From positions 1 through 64,000 of the forward strand of contig JAAFIV010000004.1 in assembly GCA_013298775.1 (NCBI GenBank): a stretch of DNA of 64,000 nucleotides. Reading direction: 5' to 3'. This DNA is from Ignavibacteria bacterium. Its GTDB lineage: Bacteria; Bacteroidota; Ignavibacteria; Kapaibacteriales; UBA4661. Positions within the stretch are counted from its first letter, which is position 1. The number at the start of each line of letters is the position of its first letter. Both the position numbers and the translations under genes were made by a program. Positions 47,801 to 56,806 of this stretch are shown here, piece by piece. The notes under the pieces were generated by a model that was given only the letters and a program-made list of their open reading frames with translations, made no database searches and was not told the origin of the DNA.

Positions 47801-48610
47801 TGTGAGCGCACGCGCTACTGCCGAGCCAACATACACAAAGCGAGCATTCGCGCCAGCATACGATATAGAATTTGCCGTGCCGCTAATGCTTGCATTGCCT
47901 TCGCAGCGCACCGTTCCGCCATTTGCAACGGTAATTGTGCCAGTATTATTCAAATTAAACGTGCCGCCAGTGAGCAAAAGCGTATTTGTCGCGCCGATGA
48001 CGATAGTGCCAGAGTTTGTGCCGCCTGTATTGTTGATAGTCAGCGTCGTTGTGCCTGTTGCAAGGCGCAGCGTTCCAGCAAGCGTGGAAAGCGTTTGCAC
48101 CCGCAGATTTGTGGTGAGGTCGAGGACGACTCCCGTGCGATTGAGCTGTAAGGTGTTCAATTCCTCCATCCCAGTAACAAAGCGGAGTGCGCCCAAAATC
48201 GTACCGACGTTATTCACAAAAAAATTCGATGCCAGCGTTCCGCCCCATTGACCATTCAAAATGAGCGGACCATCAAAACTGGCGGTTTGTCCGCTTAAAT
48301 TGATGGTTGCGTTTGTTTGCAATTCAAACGTGACATTCGCGCCAACAAACAAGGCTGTACCAAGCGTTGCGGTTCGTCCGGTGGGGAAAACGAAAAGGTC
48401 GCTGGCAGAAAAAAAGTTTGGTGCCGCCGCACCACCACCCATAAGAACGGTGTTCCAATTGGCAGGATTTGAGGGGTCGCCTGTTTGGTAAAAATACGTC
48501 GCGGCTCGAAGCGAAGGCGCACCAATACTCACATTGAGCAGCATTGCGCACGAGCAACACAGCAACAGCAAGCGAATCTGCCGCATGGCGTAAAGTATTG
48601 CATGCGTCAT
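41882..48610 (-). CDS. Giant T9SS-secreted protein with TIG/IPT repeats, leucine-rich repeats, Ig-like and fibronectin-like domains
   Basis: Signal peptide MRQIRLLLLCCSCAMLLNVS; TIG units (ITGSNFTDVTQVFFGTIPATSF..); LRR units (LTGTIPAELTNLTNLQALYLDRNELTGEIP); C-terminal PNPAHDGASLNYTVREDGFVEISLVNVLG..VPSGTYFLVMT. Confidence 0.92.
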   Translation of the reverse strand: MTHAILYAMRQIRLLLLCCSCAMLLNVSIGAPSLRAATYFYQTGDPSNPANWNTVLMGGGAAAPNFFSASDLFVFPTGRTATLGTALFVGANVTFELQTNATINLSGQTASFDGPLILNGQWGGTLASNFFVNNVGTILGALRFVTGMEELNTLQLNRTGVVLDLTTNLRVQTLSTLAGTLRLATGTTTLTINNTGGTNSGTIVIGATNTLLLTGGTFNLNNTGTITVANGGTVRCEGNASISGTANSISYAGANARFVYVGSAVARALTTAEVPATMLGSVELNNPNGTVSMSGALTLQGALTLASKFDIGSFTLILNGPVNLTTDAAFSDDANGGGRITINGASTSVLSGNFRWNSAFALNGLTMDRPSQTLTLGTDVPFSNTGTLSLQQGNIATAGSFRITLNNVNGLLGGSIRSFVQCALRRAIPSATMTAFPIFFPVGKGGTYYPLTINDATTGAGAPVLEIEAYNTATTSSVSAGIQSLENYFWRIDQGTVGDYTRARISSDRTTPPFVATNQFAMANSAQNSPYQLLGAQLISTFLSSNFYTVVGVNPRFFAVSNSSPIPTITRVEPNEGTMGTTATITGSNFTDVTQVFFGTIPATSFQQLSPTQVRAIVGAGATGRVSVVALGGTAFSPTTFAYAPAPVITAVSPVRGGNNTLVTIRGRYISSAATVSFGGVLMPVLTRTDSLIQVRCPNQDVTGAIRVGTAGGVATTTSSFSWFGVPTITEYFPLAGPVRGIVRITGANLSVVDTVFFGGVRVESHTVNNTTTVSVVLGPGTTGNITIVTPAGRATSATIFFVTPPPILSRITDERGTPIAEAVGGTTVVLTGDHFLYATRATFGAITGANLQVLSQTQATVQIPINVTNAQVRLETPGGLAVSRTTFEVQPFVGITGFTPSFGTSGTLVEIIGRNFTSDATVTIVGVPARDVRVISTTQMLAVVGAIPPRAVRGAVIVTTANGTFTSSASFLVAAVQPVITSVEPSRATFGSLVNVRGQFLTGVREVSIGGGRAELVQSISSTELVVRVTRTSTTGTLALTTIGGATTSSIIVTVIPSPYLTSIQPPFTVTGGTVTLRGGNLTSISSVIFGTTPALNFFVQSDSVIIAQLGSGSSGFVRVSGSRGGATSPQELQVLTQLEFETAIVRTLYDSLGGASWTNRATNRWLSADPVRDWAGITIENNRITQIRLPENNLRGIIPEALAELQGLRVLDLTDNAITGAFPAWIQRLTSLEEVRIGGNQFTGSLSDSIGALSRLRVLVADRNRLTGRIPAILCGLGSLEELNLRQNGFTGEIPSCLGTLSRLRSLGLGENRLTGTIPAELTNLTNLQALYLDRNELTGEIPSGFGAMAVNFVNATAQQNSPKDQQTQAFATPNLRFLWLNGNRLTGDVPASIGSLGNLEELRLDNNQLRGSNISGIISRLTNLQTLDVGRNQLSGTVPSGIGNLRRLKFLALRNNQFTGEIPQGLATLDSLQTLYLDSNSFSGTLPAQFRQARSLQTLGLSYNRFTNIPGFTSPSIVSTLFAQGNRLQFGDLQNNAFIPNFIYAPQDSIGAARDTSVVIGNPFEISIAVTGRANQYQWFKNGAEVRPTSATVAFRVESFTARDTGSYVCVVTNTIMDRLRLVSRPVRVLPVPPRPPTQAPELVFPQQDARFIAFAPTLQWTRVDNAVEYLVQVAERRDFADILTSATVRFADTTQRVVTGMVSGLQPLVQYYWRVQAINGIGITSPWSLAGRFVTASPGTAIAMSTVNFGNVVLGESSIGRAFLTNLTPNELILRDVEGNDNEVSFRIPLDIRGLRLLAGQTIILDSLRFAPRSIGDKKANVSIRYINAIGREDTLRLADLLLGRGTPVKVLPINMDTIRFGKTAQSIALVLNRGDNFTRMSVTGAEFVNKATGFSVEQLSAQRPFYVGGNDTTAVIIRCNPTGTGNFTNTLRYFVDVERLSTNGTTILDQFKDTLLAPLTVFVREQRPQTMVSLGDVSLRVGVRPARGQDSVAPGGRTTLELYFLDSTKAAGDLIRLNEVNGLPLAFSASLRMSSQVLSLVQSAAAYTVRNLDTRSRLHRVSIPYFPLARVGDRTLVEEFQRTGVFLRITCASVSGDVDSSLIELEEVRWGIDTLRRYVGSKQAFLEDVQNGLFRAQACIAGGKRLTTTAKANRMTAIAPNPAHDGASLNYTVREDGFVEISLVNVLGNVVKRLVQSEHQAGEYVLSMPLQDVPSGTYFLVMTAPNAILTERVTVRK

Positions 48611-49060
48611 TGTGCTGAAGGGTGCTGAACGCCAAGCGCAGAGCGCGTTGGGGAACGTGGTGCGAAGCGGAGAACGAGAATCAAGGACAAGCATAATAAT
48701 ATTCGAGAAAAATCGAAAAGAACGATTGGAAATGGAGGTATCATCAAGCATTTGCAATCACAATGAGACAAGAACCTGTCTCTTTTTTGCAAGGTGTTGT
48801 GCGCTCTGCTGATGTATTTTCACACATCTTTCTGCGGTGAAATTACGAAAGAAATTGCCGTAAAGCAAGGTTTTATGCCGTTGTAAGAATTGACCACACA
48901 GGGCAAAATATCCTGCCGAACGATACTCTCGCCGCAAAACATCAACATTGCTGCAAAAATCGTACCGTTTGCTCAAGATTTTGTTGGGCGTGTGGTGAAA
49001 GAGAATTCCCCTATGTATTCTTTCATTGTTCCTTCCTCTTTTTTCTGAAACAACTCTTCT

Positions 49061-49195
49061 TTTGAAGTTTAGATGAAATTGCCCGTTCTCGCCCTCATCC
49101 CCCGCCTTCTCCCAGAGGGAGAAGGAGCTAAGACGAAGAATATCAAACGCTTCTGAAGCCCTCTCCCTCTGGGAGAGGGTTGGGTGAGGGCAAGC
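49061..49195. repeat. Family C palindromic repeat (CCCTCTCCC..GGGAGAGGG type), probably truncated
   Basis: TTTGAAGTTTAGATGAAATT start as at 59583; CCTTCTCCCAGAGGGAGAAGG and CCCTCTCCCTCTGGGAGAGGG hairpins. Confidence 0.75.
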
Positions 49196-49289
49196 GCAGA
49201 AGTAAGATTTTATGCGTTTCGCAGAATTGTATCTCAACCTCAATCTTCTTGGAACAACAGCGAAAAATGCGTAGATTCTTTGATTCACG

Positions 49290-52200
49290 ATGTACGTTCT
49301 CGTTATCTTTTTCACCGTATTGATGCCGTCAATGCCCCACTTTACGCATCTTACAATGGTTTTTACGCTTTTGTGCCAGAGCATTTTTTGTACCATTTTC
49401 TACAAAAAGAGCTTACGTGCAGCATGGATACTTGCTTTGTACCTAGAAGCAAGTATTCATGCGCCATTTGCCATTGCACAAGTAAATACGCAAAAAGATA
49501 CACAGAACGAGACGCGAGAAATGACGCAGGGAACACCGCACGCTGCTGTACCATTTCCCACAACATTTGTCCATTATTCCGTTGAGCAAGGATTGTCGCA
49601 AAGTAGCGTATTTACAAGTCTGCAAGACCATTTCGGGTTTATGTGGTTCGGTACGCAAGACGGCTTGAATCGTTTCGATGGATATTCTTTTCGGGTCTAT
49701 CGCGCTCATCTTGGCGATACGACGGCACTTGTGGGGAATTCGATTGCGGCATTGTACGAAGGGCGTTCAGGGCAGTTGTGGGTGCAAACAAACAACGGTC
49801 TGTGCTTGTACAATCGCGCAAAAGAAACATTTTCCCTTGTGCCTCTGCCTACAAACCGCATCAATGCTTTGCTGGAAGATAATCGCGGTGTGTTGTGGAT
49901 TGCGACCGAGCAGGGAGTATTTCGCTATACCAATGCTGAACGCCGCGTAGAATCATGCTTCGCCGAAGCCGCATCCTCTCTTGCCAATGACAGTACCGGC
50001 ACGATATGGATAGGAACACATCGTGGACTTTTTTTCTGCAACGAGCTTCAACGCTCACCAGTCGTCATTCAAAAACACACCACCACGCCGAAAACCGAGA
50101 TTTTTACACTCCTTGCTACACGCAATACGTTGTGGATTGCCTCAGCGCAAGGATTGATGGAGCTTCGCGGGAATTCTACGCTGTCAAATTCTACGCTGTC
50201 AAATTCTACATTGACAAACTCCGTGCCAACGCTATATCATCCCGAAGCAGCACTGCCGCCTGAACTCCGCACAAATGCTCGTATTCGGGAGCTACGACGT
50301 GATAGGAGTGATTGCTTGTGGATACGCTATTCAAATGCCGTTGTGCGATGGAAGGTTGTCTCTCAAACCTCGCGTGGATATTCTTCTCGTGAGCATTCAT
50401 ATCATTCAGAAGTAGCATTACAACTGAGTTCGAGCGTAGTTTCGTGCTTGAGCGAAGATGCTCATGGGCGGATGTGGATTGGCACAACAGATGGGCTGTA
50501 TATTTTCGCCAATAACCGCTTGGATGCTGTTCCCGTGCGGTCTTCGCAGGAATTTGGCTTGCAAGAAGGTCTCATTCGCTCGCTGTACTCCGACCGCACC
50601 GGAGCGATGTGGATTGGGCTAAACGTCGGTGGATTGCAGCTTTGGCACAGGTCGCGCCAGAAATTTACCGCGATTCGGCGCGATGAAATGACCACGCAGA
50701 CGCTTGTCGGACCAAGTGTGCGGGCGTTTGCAAATGGCAGCAAGCCGCATGAATACTGGATTGCAACGGAAAATGGCTTGAATTATTGGTCGAAACAAAC
50801 CAACGCATGGAAAACGTATCGTGCCGATGAGAATAATGGGCTACAAAAGATAACGACCAAGACTACCTCGAAAGCGAGGAACAATGCGGCTTCTACGCTT
50901 CCTTTTTCTCAACTTCGCGCTCTGTACCGCGCACCAAACGGTATGCTCTGGATAGGCACCTACGGTGGCGGCTTGGTGTCGTTCAACCCAGCAACGGAGC
51001 GGTTTACAAGCTATTCGTATAATCCCACCGACAAGCGTGGCATTGCAAGTGAACAAGTGCGTGTGATTTTCCCCGATACTGCACGAAACTTGCTTTTCTT
51101 AGGACATTATCGTTCTGTGATTGGCACTGCGCCGTTTAATGGTGGCATTACCGTTTGGCAAACACCACTGACCCGCACGTCGTCCTTCCAGACCGCACAA
51201 GAGCAGGCGGTACGCCACTATCTTGCTTCGTCTGCGACGACAACCACGCTTCCATCGCAAGAACTTTCTTCACAAAATACACTCTCAAGCAACGAAGTAC
51301 GCTCGTTCCACCGTGATGCAAAAGGACGCTTGTGGATTGGTACGCATGGCGGCGGGCTGAATTGCTTGGACGAGCGCACGGGGACAGTACGCCATTTTCT
51401 CTCGAATGACAAGGACTCATCGGCACTCAGCGGCAATAGTGTTACGAGTATTTGCGATGCCGATAGCGGGAAATTATGGGTTTCAACGACGTTTGGTTTA
51501 AACAAATTCGACCCCGAAAGCGGCACAGCAACACGCTTCACCGTGCGCGATGGTCTTGCGAATGATTTTATTTACGGCATGCTCCCCGACGCGCACGGTA
51601 ATCTCTGGCTTAGTACCAATCACGGTTTGTCGCGGTTTTCACCCTCCACACGCACGTTTCGTAATTACGATGCCGACGACGGTTTGCAAAGCGACGAGTT
51701 CAATTCAGGCGCGTATTTCCTGAATGCGGCGGGAGAAATGATGTTTGGCGGTGTACATGGATTCAATGTCTTTCATCCCGACAGCATTGCAGATGCTCCT
51801 GAGCCAATAACCATGCGCCTTACAGACTTTTCTGCGCTCAATATTCCTGTGCCTTTGGATAGTGCGTTGCAGGAATATCGCGAGCTGACATTACCATACT
51901 CGAAGAATGCTTTTTCACTGGAATTTTCGCCGCTTGAGTACAGCAATATTCGCAAAATTCGGTATGCGTATAAGCTCGTGGGAGTTGATAAAGACTGGAT
52001 TTTCTCTGGTGCGCGGCGATTTGCATCGTACAGCGAACTAGAGCCGGGAACGTATCAATTCTACGTGCAAGCCTCTCGCGAAAATGGTTCGTTTGCTCTG
52101 GAAGCCGCACCAATGCTTGTGCAAATTGTCATTACTCCGCCATTTTGGAAAACGTGGTGGTTTCGTGCTTGCTGTGGATTCCTACTTTTTGTGAGTATCT

Positions 52201-53228
52201 GGGCTGCATACAAAGGGCGTATTCGCGTCATTCAGCGTCAGAAGCGAGAATTGGAGCGGCTTGTGCAGCAGCGCACGCAGGAATTGGAATCGGCAAATAT
52301 TGAACTTCAATCCGCCAGTGAAGAGATTACGCGGCAGAACGATATTTTGCAAGAACAAACGGTGCAGGTGGAACTGAGCAATTCCGAGCTTGCCGAAGCA
52401 AATGCGCAGCTTGCCACGATGAACACTCGCTTGCAATCGCTCAACCAACGCAAGAATGAGCTTGTTGGGATGGTTGCGCACGACCTCCGCAACCCGCTTA
52501 CAAGCATCATTATGAGTGCAGAGCTGATTGCACGGGCATTTGAGAAGATGTCGCACGAAAAAGTAAAGGACACGGCACTGAAAGTAAAAGGCTCTGCCGA
52601 GCGCATGAATGCTATCATTGCCGATGTGTTAAACGTTGAAGCGGTTGAAGCGGGGACGTTACAGTTTCGCATTGAAACCGTGAATGGAAGCCGTCTTGCA
52701 GCAAATATTGTCGAAGAATACCGTTCGCGTGGCGCAGCAAAGGGTATTACGCTACATTTTGCATCCTCCACCCCAGATGTGATGCTGTCTGCAGACGAGC
52801 GTGCAACGCATCAAGTTATCGAAAATATTGTTTCCAATGCGATAAAATACTCCCCTTCCCAGTCCAATGTGTGGGTACGTGTGGACATTGACCATGAACA
52901 AATACTCACGCAAGAAATCATCAGGCAAGAAACAACCGCGCACGAAGTACCTTCCCAAGAAGTACCTCCCCAAGAAGCAAGAAAATACGCGCTTTTCAGC
53001 GTGCGCGATGAAGGTCCGGGCTTGAGCGACGACGACCAGAAAAAACTTTTTGGGCGTTTTGCTCGCCTCACTCCGCGTCCCACTGGTGATGAGCCTTCCA
53101 CTGGTCTTGGACTTTCCATTGTGAAGGAATTTGTTGAAGCAATGAGCGGAACGATTTCTTGTAAGAGTAGTCTTGGTGCGGGTTCGGAGTTTATTGTGCG
53201 CCTTCCGCTTGTTCCTGAGCATTTCTAA
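49290..53228 (+). CDS. Two-component regulator propeller domain sensor histidine kinase
   Basis: Repeated RegProp motifs (FMWFGTQDGLNRFDGYSF; LWIGTHGGGLNCLDERTG), Y_Y_Y domain, TM, H-box GMVAHDLRNPLTSIIMSAE, HATPase. Confidence 0.93.
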   Translation: MYVLVIFFTVLMPSMPHFTHLTMVFTLLCQSIFCTIFYKKSLRAAWILALYLEASIHAPFAIAQVNTQKDTQNETREMTQGTPHAAVPFPTTFVHYSVEQGLSQSSVFTSLQDHFGFMWFGTQDGLNRFDGYSFRVYRAHLGDTTALVGNSIAALYEGRSGQLWVQTNNGLCLYNRAKETFSLVPLPTNRINALLEDNRGVLWIATEQGVFRYTNAERRVESCFAEAASSLANDSTGTIWIGTHRGLFFCNELQRSPVVIQKHTTTPKTEIFTLLATRNTLWIASAQGLMELRGNSTLSNSTLSNSTLTNSVPTLYHPEAALPPELRTNARIRELRRDRSDCLWIRYSNAVVRWKVVSQTSRGYSSREHSYHSEVALQLSSSVVSCLSEDAHGRMWIGTTDGLYIFANNRLDAVPVRSSQEFGLQEGLIRSLYSDRTGAMWIGLNVGGLQLWHRSRQKFTAIRRDEMTTQTLVGPSVRAFANGSKPHEYWIATENGLNYWSKQTNAWKTYRADENNGLQKITTKTTSKARNNAASTLPFSQLRALYRAPNGMLWIGTYGGGLVSFNPATERFTSYSYNPTDKRGIASEQVRVIFPDTARNLLFLGHYRSVIGTAPFNGGITVWQTPLTRTSSFQTAQEQAVRHYLASSATTTTLPSQELSSQNTLSSNEVRSFHRDAKGRLWIGTHGGGLNCLDERTGTVRHFLSNDKDSSALSGNSVTSICDADSGKLWVSTTFGLNKFDPESGTATRFTVRDGLANDFIYGMLPDAHGNLWLSTNHGLSRFSPSTRTFRNYDADDGLQSDEFNSGAYFLNAAGEMMFGGVHGFNVFHPDSIADAPEPITMRLTDFSALNIPVPLDSALQEYRELTLPYSKNAFSLEFSPLEYSNIRKIRYAYKLVGVDKDWIFSGARRFASYSELEPGTYQFYVQASRENGSFALEAAPMLVQIVITPPFWKTWWFRACCGFLLFVSIWAAYKGRIRVIQRQKRELERLVQQRTQELESANIELQSASEEITRQNDILQEQTVQVELSNSELAEANAQLATMNTRLQSLNQRKNELVGMVAHDLRNPLTSIIMSAELIARAFEKMSHEKVKDTALKVKGSAERMNAIIADVLNVEAVEAGTLQFRIETVNGSRLAANIVEEYRSRGAAKGITLHFASSTPDVMLSADERATHQVIENIVSNAIKYSPSQSNVWVRVDIDHEQILTQEIIRQETTAHEVPSQEVPPQEARKYALFSVRDEGPGLSDDDQKKLFGRFARLTPRPTGDEPSTGLGLSIVKEFVEAMSGTISCKSSLGAGSEFIVRLPLVPEHF

Positions 53229-54727
53229 ACCTGTTCCATATTCCGCGCTAATTCTCCCAGTGTCTTGAATGCCTCTTCAAATCGTGCTGACCAAGGATAG
53301 CCGCAGTTCAAGCGCACAAAATTGCGGTATTCTTCTTTGCGGGAAAAAATTGGTCCTGGCGCAATACTAATTTTTTTTCGCATTGCCCCCTCGTGAAGCC
53401 TGATAGAATCTACATAGTCGGGGAATTCTACCCAAACCACAAATCCACCTGTGGGACGCGTAACTTTCGTCCCTTCGGGAAAATACTCGCCAATCGCTGA
53501 AATAACGCGCTGTACCTGAAACGAATACGCCTTGCGCAATGCCCGCATCTGGTGTTCATAGCCGCCTGTTTGCAGAAATTTTGCCATCACCAATTGCGGC
53601 AAGGTTGGCGAGGCAAGGTTGGTCGTGATTTTCGCCCGATACACTTCTTCAAAAAAGCGTCCGGGCAAGGTGTAGCCTACGCGCAAGCCGGGCGAAACGG
53701 TTTTGGAAAATGACGAACAGAGCATCACCCAGCCCTCGCGGTCGAATGCCTTCACGGGGCGTGGACGCTTATCGCCAAAGTAAATATCACCATATACGTC
53801 GTCTTCAATAACGGGAATGCGGTATTTTGTAGCCATTGCCGCAAGCGCAGCCTTGTGTTCATCGGGCATGCAGCAGCCGAGCGGGTTGCTGAAATTTGGT
53901 ACAACAATACAGGCTTTAATGCTCCCTTTTTTCATCACTGGCTCAAGCGATTCGAGTGAAATGCCGCTTTTGGGGTCGGTTGGAATTTCCAATGCTTTCA
54001 TTCCCAAGCCTTCAATCACGCGCAAAATCCCGAAGTAGCAGGGTGATTCCACCGCAATCGTATCTCCTTCGCGGGCAACCGAGCGCAAGGAAATATTGAG
54101 TGCTTCGGTCGCTGCAACGGTGGTAATAACTTCATCGGGCGAATGCACACCGCCCCAATCCATTGCCCGAAGCGCAATTTGGCGGCGCAGTTCGATGTTT
54201 CCGCCCGGATGCTCGTAGCGTGCAATACTTTGAATTTCCGAGCGTGCAATGGAAGCATACAGTTTGGAAATTTTAGTAATAGGCAAAAGTTCTGGCGAGG
54301 GCAGAGCAGCTCCAAGCGGCACAAAATCGGCATAGTGCGCGGCGTTGATGAGGTCTTCCACAAGCGTAACCACATTCACAACGGGTGCGGGTTTGGGCGC
54401 GAAGCGGCGTATGGTCGGCTCTGGCGGCATGTTTCGCTGGCGAAGGCGCACATAATAGCCTGATTGCGGCTTTGCTTCTATCATTCCAACATCTTCCAAG
54501 TGCATGTACGCTTGCAGCACCGTCGAAATACTCACATTTTTCTGTTGCGATAATTTCCGCACCGACGGCAAGCGGTCGCCAGCCTGCAAGACGCTTTGGT
54601 CAATTTGCCGACGAATTTCCCCAGCAATTTTCTCGTACAAATGCGCATCGGCTTCAATGGTTTTTGTGGCAAGCAATTCTGGTGGAAATTGCTGCGTGGT
54701 GTGATTGCGTTCAATGTCAGGTTTCAT
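53225..54727 (-). CDS. MocR-type GntR/aminotransferase-fold transcriptional regulator
   Basis: wHTH LYEKIAGEIRRQIDQSVLQAGDRLPSVRKLSQQKNVSISTVLQAY plus aminotransferase fold (VVPNFSNPLGCCMPDEHK..IEDDVYGDIYFG..CSSFSKTVSPGLRVGY). Confidence 0.93.
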   Translation of the reverse strand: MKPDIERNHTTQQFPPELLATKTIEADAHLYEKIAGEIRRQIDQSVLQAGDRLPSVRKLSQQKNVSISTVLQAYMHLEDVGMIEAKPQSGYYVRLRQRNMPPEPTIRRFAPKPAPVVNVVTLVEDLINAAHYADFVPLGAALPSPELLPITKISKLYASIARSEIQSIARYEHPGGNIELRRQIALRAMDWGGVHSPDEVITTVAATEALNISLRSVAREGDTIAVESPCYFGILRVIEGLGMKALEIPTDPKSGISLESLEPVMKKGSIKACIVVPNFSNPLGCCMPDEHKAALAAMATKYRIPVIEDDVYGDIYFGDKRPRPVKAFDREGWVMLCSSFSKTVSPGLRVGYTLPGRFFEEVYRAKITTNLASPTLPQLVMAKFLQTGGYEHQMRALRKAYSFQVQRVISAIGEYFPEGTKVTRPTGGFVVWVEFPDYVDSIRLHEGAMRKKISIAPGPIFSRKEEYRNFVRLNCGYPWSARFEEAFKTLGELARNMEQV

Positions 54728-54904
54728 GGGGCGCGTGGAGAATGATGGGAAAAGAATTGTTGTAAAATACCTAAACTGTACTGGTCGCTAATTTACATTA
54801 TTGTATCTGTTTTGCAATACAATTTCGCAGTAATTTTGTGAAGTCAATATGTTTTGACCCCACGTTGTTTACGTTATTGTTCACTTTACTGCATTGACAA
54901 CGCT

Positions 54905-55348
54905 ATGCACATCGCCCAGCTCAACATCGCACGAATGCTTGCTCCTATGGAAAGCGACCTCATGAAAGATTTTCGTGAAGGACTTGAGCCAATAAATACA
55001 CTTGGCGAGCAATCGCGCGGCTTCGTGTGGCGTTTGAAGGATGAAAACGATAATGCAACAGCAATCCGCATTTTTGACGATGAAATGGTGATTGTGAACC
55101 TAACGGTGTGGGAAAGTATTCAGTCCTTGTTTGATTTTGCGTACAAGTCCAATCATGCAGATTTTGTGCGCCGTCGCGCCGAATGGTTTGAAAAATCAAA
55201 TCTACCGATGTACGTCCTTTGGCAGGTTGAGGAAGGGCATATTCCCTCGACCGAAGAGGCAAAAGAACGCTTGGAATATCTGCAAAAACACGGCGATTCG
55301 GACTATGCGTTTCAGTTCAAATACGCTGCAAAGCTGATGGTTGCGTAG
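54905..55348 (+). CDS. DUF3291 domain-containing protein
   Basis: MHIAQLNIARMLAPMESDLMKDFREGLEPINTLGEQSRGFVWRLKDE..VWESIQSLFDFAYKSNHADFVRRRAEWFEK. Confidence 0.85.
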   Translation: MHIAQLNIARMLAPMESDLMKDFREGLEPINTLGEQSRGFVWRLKDENDNATAIRIFDDEMVIVNLTVWESIQSLFDFAYKSNHADFVRRRAEWFEKSNLPMYVLWQVEEGHIPSTEEAKERLEYLQKHGDSDYAFQFKYAAKLMVA

Positions 55349-55378
55349 ATTTTTTGTCACTCGCTGGGTCTTGATGTA

Positions 55379-55505
55379 GGAACGCGGACTGGAGGACTCA
55401 GAGGATTTTGAGGATAAAAAGCAAAAACAGAAGAAAAAGTAAAAAGAATAAAGTAAAAAGAAAAAGTCCTCAACATCCTGAGAGTCTGGGCTTCATCCGC
55501 GTTCC
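55379..55505. repeat. Inverted repeat element (family E, copy 1)
   Basis: GGAACGCGGACTGGAGGACTCAGAGGATTTTGAGGA...TCCTCAACATCCTGAGAGTC..TCCGCGTTCC. Confidence 0.75.
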
Positions 55506-55594
55506 TCGACGAAAATAATCTGACCAGTTACGATATTAGTCACACAATTATTCACACAGACAGACCAATTTTTTCATTTTATCGGAATTGTACC

Positions 55595-56806
55595 ATGACT
55601 ACACAAGCCTTCACCCCGCAGAGCCTCTTCTCGGAGCGCATTTTGGGCGTTCCAACATCGTTTATTCGTGAAATCCTGAAAGTAACAGTGCAACCTGATA
55701 TTATCTCGTTTGCGGGTGGTTTACCGAATCCAGAATTTTTCCCTGTTGAAGCAATTCAACAAGCAAGCGATACCGTGCTGACAAAAGACGGCAAAACTGC
55801 TTTGCAATACTCCACCACCGAAGGCTATTTGCCGCTTCGAGAGTATATTTCTGCTCGGTACAAGTCGCATCAAGGCTTGGACATTGCGCCCGATGAAATT
55901 TTGATTACTGGCGGTTCGCAGCAAGCGATTGACCTTGTGGGCAAAGTGTTTTTGAATAAAGGCGACGTTGTGGCAATCGAAAAGCCCGGATACTTAGGTT
56001 CTATCCAGTCTCTCTCAATGTATCAGCCCAATTTTCAAGGTGTGAATCTGACGAGCGAGGGCGTGGATGTGGAAGAATTGGAAGCCTTGTACGACCGTAC
56101 AAATCCGAAGATGTTCTGCGCAATTCCGAATTTTCAAAATCCAACGGGCTTGAGCTACACCGAGCGCACCCGTGAGCGTGTTGCAGAGGCACTTGTCGGG
56201 CGCAATACTATTGTAATTGAAGACGACCCATACGGCGAACTGCGTTTTGCAGGAACGCGCTCAAAGTCGCTGAAACACTACTTTGGCGCACAGTGTGTGT
56301 TGTTTGGCTCGTTCTCGAAAATTGCCGCACCAGGCTTACGTTTGGGCTGGGTGGTTGCGCCAAAACCGATGATGGAGAAATTTGTCATTGCCAAGCAAGC
56401 AAGCGATTTGCACACGAATTTCTTTGCGCAACGCGTCATGTACCAATACCTTTTGGACAACGATATTGATGCGCACATCAAGCGCATCAGCGAAGCGTAT
56501 GGCAAACAGCGCGATGCAATGGTTCAAGCGATTGAAGAATTTTTCCCTGCCGAAGCGCGTTCTACCAAGCCAGAAGGTGGGATGTTTGTGTGGATTACAA
56601 TGCCTGAGAATTTCTCCGCGTTGAAGTTTTTCGATGTGGCAATCAAGCAAAAAGTAGCATTTGTGCCAGGTACACCATTCTTTGTGGATGGAAGCGGTGC
56701 GAATACAATGCGTTTGAATTACTCTGGTGCATCACCAGAGACTATCCGCGAAGGAATTGCGCGGCTTGGCAAACTTATGGAAGAGTTTATGCCACAAGTA
56801 GCGTAA
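55595..56806 (+). CDS. PLP-dependent aminotransferase (LysN/2-aminoadipate aminotransferase-like)
   Basis: PDIISFAGGLPNPEFFPVEAI..ALQYSTTEGYLPLREYIS..NFQNPTGLSY..IEDDPYGELRF..FGSFSKIAAPGLRLGW. Confidence 0.93.
   Translation: MTTQAFTPQSLFSERILGVPTSFIREILKVTVQPDIISFAGGLPNPEFFPVEAIQQASDTVLTKDGKTALQYSTTEGYLPLREYISARYKSHQGLDIAPDEILITGGSQQAIDLVGKVFLNKGDVVAIEKPGYLGSIQSLSMYQPNFQGVNLTSEGVDVEELEALYDRTNPKMFCAIPNFQNPTGLSYTERTRERVAEALVGRNTIVIEDDPYGELRFAGTRSKSLKHYFGAQCVLFGSFSKIAAPGLRLGWVVAPKPMMEKFVIAKQASDLHTNFFAQRVMYQYLLDNDIDAHIKRISEAYGKQRDAMVQAIEEFFPAEARSTKPEGGMFVWITMPENFSALKFFDVAIKQKVAFVPGTPFFVDGSGANTMRLNYSGASPETIREGIARLGKLMEEFMPQVA

Noticed and set aside
42132-48251. Plus-strand ORFs opposite the 2.2-kaa protein (e.g. 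47271-48251, 45417-46043)
   Set aside because: Mirror images of the TIG/LRR coding sequence; compositionally biased with no recognisable domain.
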